Assembly (NCBI GenBank): GCA_965277735.1
Contig: CBDIDO010000002.1
Coordinates: 372,001 to 436,000, forward strand
DNA from: RH-AL1 sp965277735
GTDB lineage: Bacteria > Pseudomonadota > Alphaproteobacteria > Rhizobiales > Beijerinckiaceae
DNA length: 64,000 nucleotides
Reading direction: 5' to 3'
Program-made: the position numbers and the translations under genes
Notes under the pieces: generated by a model
The model's database searches: none
What the model was told of the DNA's origin: nothing
The model's input: only the letters and a program-made list of their open reading frames with translations
Part shown: piece after piece, positions 60,977 to 64,000 of the stretch
Layout: every line of letters starts with the position of its first letter
Numbering within the stretch: the first letter of the stretch is position 1

Positions 60977-61935
60977 GCAATACCTTCGGCGCCAGGCTCG
61001 CACCCTCGTCTTCGCTCGCCTATGCCGGCGGCATCGACCCCTTCGCCTTCCCGACCCAGCCGCAAGCGGCCCCGCGTCTGCCGCGGCGCAGCCTGCACCG
61101 CCGCCATGCCGTTCGCCGCGGCTTCGAGCGGTTGGCGCACGCCCGCTTCCTCGGCTCCGTCCTCGCCGTCGGCCTCTTCGCCGGCTGCCTCCTGCTCGGC
61201 GCCGTGCAGGGCGGCCAATATCGCGACTTCATCGAGACGCAGGGCACGATCCCCGACATCCTCGCGCGGGCCGTCGGTTTCGACGTGAAGTCGGTCTCGA
61301 TCGCCGGCGCGCAGGAGCTGACGCAGAGCGAGATCCTCGGCATCGCCGGTGTCCGCCCGCGCAACTCCCTGCTGCTTCTCGACGTCGCCGCGCTGCGCGC
61401 GCGGCTGAAGGCGATCCCGCTGATCAAGGAAGCCAGCGTCTCCAAGCTCTACCCAAACCGGCTGATGATCGAGATCGAGGAGCGCAAGCCCTTCGCGCTC
61501 TGGCAGAAGGACGGCATGGTGCAGCTCGTCGCCAAGGACGGCACGCCGATCGACGACATGCACGATGCGCGCTTCGAGCGGCTGCCGCTCGTCGTCGGCG
61601 ACGGCGCCAACGGTCAGCTCCCGAGCTACGTCGCGATCCTCGATGCCGCGGGCGAGCTGCGCGATCGCATCCGCGCCGGCATGTACGTCTCCGGCCGACG
61701 CTGGACCTTGAAGATGGACAACGGGATCGAGATCGACCTGCCCGAGGAGAACCCGGGCGAGGCGGTCGCGCATCTCGCCGGCCTCGAGCACGACGGCCTC
61801 ATACTCGAGAAGGATATCGTCTCGCTCGACCTGCGCATGCCGGACCGCGTGGTGGCGCGGCTCTCCGCCGATGCGGCGGCCGCACGCGACGCGGCGCTCG
61901 CCAAGAAACCCAAGAAGAAAGGCGCACAGACATGA
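60943..61935 (+). CDS. ftsQ: Cell division protein FtsQ
   Basis: 330 residues. A long basic cytoplasmic N-terminus (LPRRSLHRRHAVRRG) precedes one membrane helix (about 70-90), a POTRA domain (VKSVSIAGAQELTQSEILGI) and the FtsQ beta domain (LPLVVGDGANGQLPSYVAIL). FtsQ links FtsL/FtsB to the divisome. The ATG lies 34 bases inside ddl, and no later in-frame start is available nearby. The Lys-rich end KKPKKKGAQT overlaps ftsA by ATGA. Confidence 0.94.
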   Translation: MDRGGRLLRSLGNTFGARLAPSSSLAYAGGIDPFAFPTQPQAAPRLPRRSLHRRHAVRRGFERLAHARFLGSVLAVGLFAGCLLLGAVQGGQYRDFIETQGTIPDILARAVGFDVKSVSIAGAQELTQSEILGIAGVRPRNSLLLLDVAALRARLKAIPLIKEASVSKLYPNRLMIEIEERKPFALWQKDGMVQLVAKDGTPIDDMHDARFERLPLVVGDGANGQLPSYVAILDAAGELRDRIRAGMYVSGRRWTLKMDNGIEIDLPEENPGEAVAHLAGLEHDGLILEKDIVSLDLRMPDRVVARLSADAAAARDAALAKKPKKKGAQT

Positions 61936-63242
61936 GTTCGGCGTTGCTGCCGCCGCGCATGCGTGCGCTCTCCGCGCGCCGGAGCGCGATCTTGTCGGTG
62001 CTCGACGTGGGCACCTCCAAGATCGTCTGCCTCATCGCGCGCCTGCAGCCGATCGAGCCGTCCGAGATGCTGCGGGGGCGCACCCATCGCTGCCGCATCC
62101 TCGGCATCGGTCATCAGCGCTCGCGCGGCATCAAGAGCGGCACGGTCGTCGACATGGAAGCGGCCGAGGGCGCGATCCGCCTCGCCGTCGACGCGGCCGA
62201 GCGCATGGCCGGCGTCCAGGTGCAGAGCGTCATCGTCGGCATGACCGGCGGCCGGCTCAACTCGCAGTTCTTCAACGCCAAGATCGCCGTCGGCGGCCAC
62301 GCCGTCTCCGATTCCGAGGTCCATCGCGTGCTCGAGGCGTGCCACGCCTCGGTGCCCGAGGGCCGCAGCGCGCTGCACTCCCTGCCGATGGGCTTCTCGC
62401 TCGGCGCGGCCGGCGACATCCGCGATCCGCGCGGCCTCGTCGGCGACGAGCTCGGCGCGGCGATGCATGTCGTCTCCGCCGACACGGTTGCCGCGCGCAA
62501 CCTGATGCTCGCCGTCGAGCGCTGCCATCTCGCGATCGAAGCGGTTGTGGCGACACCTTACGCCTCCGGTCTCTCCGCGCTCGTCGACGACGAGGCCGAG
62601 CTCGGCACCGCGCTGATCGACATCGGCGGCGGCACCACCTCCGTCGGGCTCTTCGCCGGCGGCAACCTCACCCATGTCGACGCCTTCGCCGTCGGCGGCC
62701 GCCACGTGACGATGGATCTCGCGCGCGGCCTCAACGTGCCGCTCGCCGACGCCGAGCGCCTCAAGACGCTGCACGGCTCCTGCCTCGGCTCGGCCTCCGA
62801 CGACCGCGAGACGATCGCCGTCACCCAGGTCGGCGAGGACGGCGACCACGCGACGCACGTGCCGAAGTCGCAGCTGACCCGCATCATCAAGCCGCGCGTC
62901 GAGGAGATCCTCGAGCTGGTGCGCGATCGTCTGAAGGCGGCCGGCCTGCCCTCGCATTCGGGCCGCCGCATCGTGCTCACCGGCGGCGCCAGCCAGCTCG
63001 CCGGCCTGCCGGAGACGGCCAAGCGCATCATCTCCGGCCAGGTCCGCGTCGGCCGTCCGCTCGGCATCCAGGGCCTGCCCGAATCCGCCAAGGGCCCCGG
63101 CTTCTCGGCCGCGGTCGGCCTCCTCGTCTACCCGCAGGTCGCCGGCGTCGAGCATTTCCGTCCCGTCGGGGCGAAGGTGCGCGAGGCGACCAACGACAAT
63201 TACATCAGCCGCGTCGGTCGCTGGCTGAAGGATAGTTTCTGA
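61932..63242 (+). CDS. ftsA: Cell division protein FtsA
   Basis: 436 residues. FtsA is an actin-like ATPase that tethers FtsZ to the membrane. Motifs: SVLDVGTSKIVCLIA (phosphate 1), the 1C domain after about residue 85, LIDIGGGTTSVGLFAGG (phosphate 2) and VLTGGASQLAGL (adenosine). The C-terminal amphipathic membrane helix is SRVGRWLKDSF. It overlaps ftsQ and is followed 108 bases later by ftsZ. Confidence 0.96.
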   Translation: MSSALLPPRMRALSARRSAILSVLDVGTSKIVCLIARLQPIEPSEMLRGRTHRCRILGIGHQRSRGIKSGTVVDMEAAEGAIRLAVDAAERMAGVQVQSVIVGMTGGRLNSQFFNAKIAVGGHAVSDSEVHRVLEACHASVPEGRSALHSLPMGFSLGAAGDIRDPRGLVGDELGAAMHVVSADTVAARNLMLAVERCHLAIEAVVATPYASGLSALVDDEAELGTALIDIGGGTTSVGLFAGGNLTHVDAFAVGGRHVTMDLARGLNVPLADAERLKTLHGSCLGSASDDRETIAVTQVGEDGDHATHVPKSQLTRIIKPRVEEILELVRDRLKAAGLPSHSGRRIVLTGGASQLAGLPETAKRIISGQVRVGRPLGIQGLPESAKGPGFSAAVGLLVYPQVAGVEHFRPVGAKVREATNDNYISRVGRWLKDSF

Positions 63243-63350
63243 GATGTCACGGTCGAAGGATATGGCGCGGCGGCCATTCCCAAACCGAGGCAAATCAGTT
63301 TGTACTCAAACTGCGGCGCTCCGGCGCTTTCAAACGCAAGAGGCCATGCG

Positions 63351-64000
63351 ATGACGATCAACCTGAAGGCACCGGAACTCCGCGAGCTGAAGCCTCGCAT
63401 CATGGTCTGCGGCGTCGGCGGCGCCGGCGGCAACGCGGTCAACAACATGATCGTGTCGGGCCTAATCGGCGTCGACTTCATCGTCGCCAACACCGACGCC
63501 CAGGCGCTTGCCTCGTCGAAGGCCGAGCGCATCATCCAGATGGGCCTGCAGGTGACCGAGGGCCTCGGCGCCGGCTCGCATCCCGAGATCGGCCGCGCGG
63601 CCGCCGAGGAGGCGATCGAGGAGATCCGTGATTACCTCGCGGGCGCCCACATGGTGTTCGTCACCGCCGGCATGGGTGGCGGCACCGGCACCGGCGCTGC
63701 CCCCGTCATCGCCCGCTGCGCGCGCGAGATGGGCATCCTCACCGTCGGCGTCGTGACCAAGCCCTTCCAGTTCGAAGGTCAGAAGCGCATGCGCACGGCC
63801 GACGGCGGCGTCGGCGAGCTGCAGAAGTCGGTCGACACGCTGATCACGATCCCGAACCAGAACCTGTTCCGCATCGCCAACGAGAAGACGACCTTCGCGG
63901 ACGCCTTCTCGATGGCCGACCAGGTGCTCTACTCCGGCGTCGCCTGCATCACCGACCTGATGGTCAAGGAAGGCCTCATCAACCTCGACTTCGCCGACGT
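63351..64000 (+). CDS. ftsZ: Cell division protein FtsZ (3' end outside window)
   Basis: The first 216 codons are visible, starting at an ATG with AAGAGG eight bases upstream. FtsZ is a tubulin-like GTPase that forms the Z ring. Present: RIMVCGVGGAGGNAVNNMI, ANTDAQAL, the tubulin signature GGGTGTGAAPVIA and NQNLFRIANEKTTFADAF. The 63243-63350 gap may hold a separate ftsZ promoter, as ftsZ often needs higher expression; none was located. Confidence 0.97.
   Translation, partial: MTINLKAPELRELKPRIMVCGVGGAGGNAVNNMIVSGLIGVDFIVANTDAQALASSKAERIIQMGLQVTEGLGAGSHPEIGRAAAEEAIEEIRDYLAGAHMVFVTAGMGGGTGTGAAPVIARCAREMGILTVGVVTKPFQFEGQKRMRTADGGVGELQKSVDTLITIPNQNLFRIANEKTTFADAFSMADQVLYSGVACITDLMVKEGLINLDFAD

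Overview
The window is high-GC DNA (visibly well above 60% G+C) from an alphaproteobacterium, most likely of the order Hyphomicrobiales (Rhizobiales). Pointers are the division and cell-wall gene order ending in ftsQ-ftsA-ftsZ, an HWE-type histidine kinase, TadE/TadG-like proteins, small alphaproteobacterial families (DUF1150, DUF1328, y4mF-type HTH), an EcfG-like promoter and two classes of intergenic palindromic repeat. No rRNA or tRNA gene was recognised, and the genus cannot be fixed from the sequence.

Layout. 1-9.2 kb: end of an AraC regulator, an ABC-F ATPase, a LuxR regulator with a decayed LuxR copy beside it, a uracil-DNA-glycosylase-superfamily protein, a palindromic repeat, a caspase-fold protein that has lost both catalytic residues, and a Ppx/GppA-rlmE pair. 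9.2-15 kb: an ABC ATPase coupled to an ABC-2 permease fused to a CPBP protease, a small unknown protein, an SPFH/stomatin protein and a DUF998 membrane protein. 15.2-22.6 kb: alaS, an MFS exporter, a complete IS630 element, small membrane proteins, a Nudix hydrolase and cdh. 23-27.1 kb: an unknown protein and an isolated TadE-TadE-unknown-TadG operon, followed by an AT-rich gap. 27.5-33.4 kb: OsmC, a GAF-PAS-GAF-HWE kinase with its response regulator, a free-standing GAF twin, an orphan HipB-like regulator and a TetR/SDR pair with two palindromic operators. 33.4-33.85 kb is a repeat-rich gap. 33.8-45.9 kb: dnaN, a PPP phosphatase, a thioesterase, PilZ, PBP1A, Arr, a Met/Lys-rich secreted peptide, rpmE, DUF1150, Hsp20 with a heat-shock promoter and structured leader, an extensin-like protein, a HugZ-like protein, a BtuF-like protein and a VapBC-type module.

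46-64 kb is a full dcw cluster: mraZ-rsmH-ftsL-ftsI-murE-murF-mraY-murD-ftsW-murG-murC-murB-ddl-ftsQ-ftsA-ftsZ (ftsZ is cut by the window end). Most genes overlap by a 4-base start/stop junction. They make and flip lipid II, polymerise it at the septum and build the Z ring. A four-copy MraZ box precedes mraZ, and murE appears to start at CTG inside a CTGA junction.

The most notable non-standard signals are the array of 16-bp palindromes spaced 30-32 bp apart (33610-33750), the dead caspase, the ABC-2/CPBP fusion, the CTG start of murE, the structured heat-shock leader of hsp20 and the decayed LuxR copy. Nothing proves a wholly new system. The best candidates for one are the permease-protease fusion with its ATPase, and the isolated Tad-like operon with its unknown middle gene.
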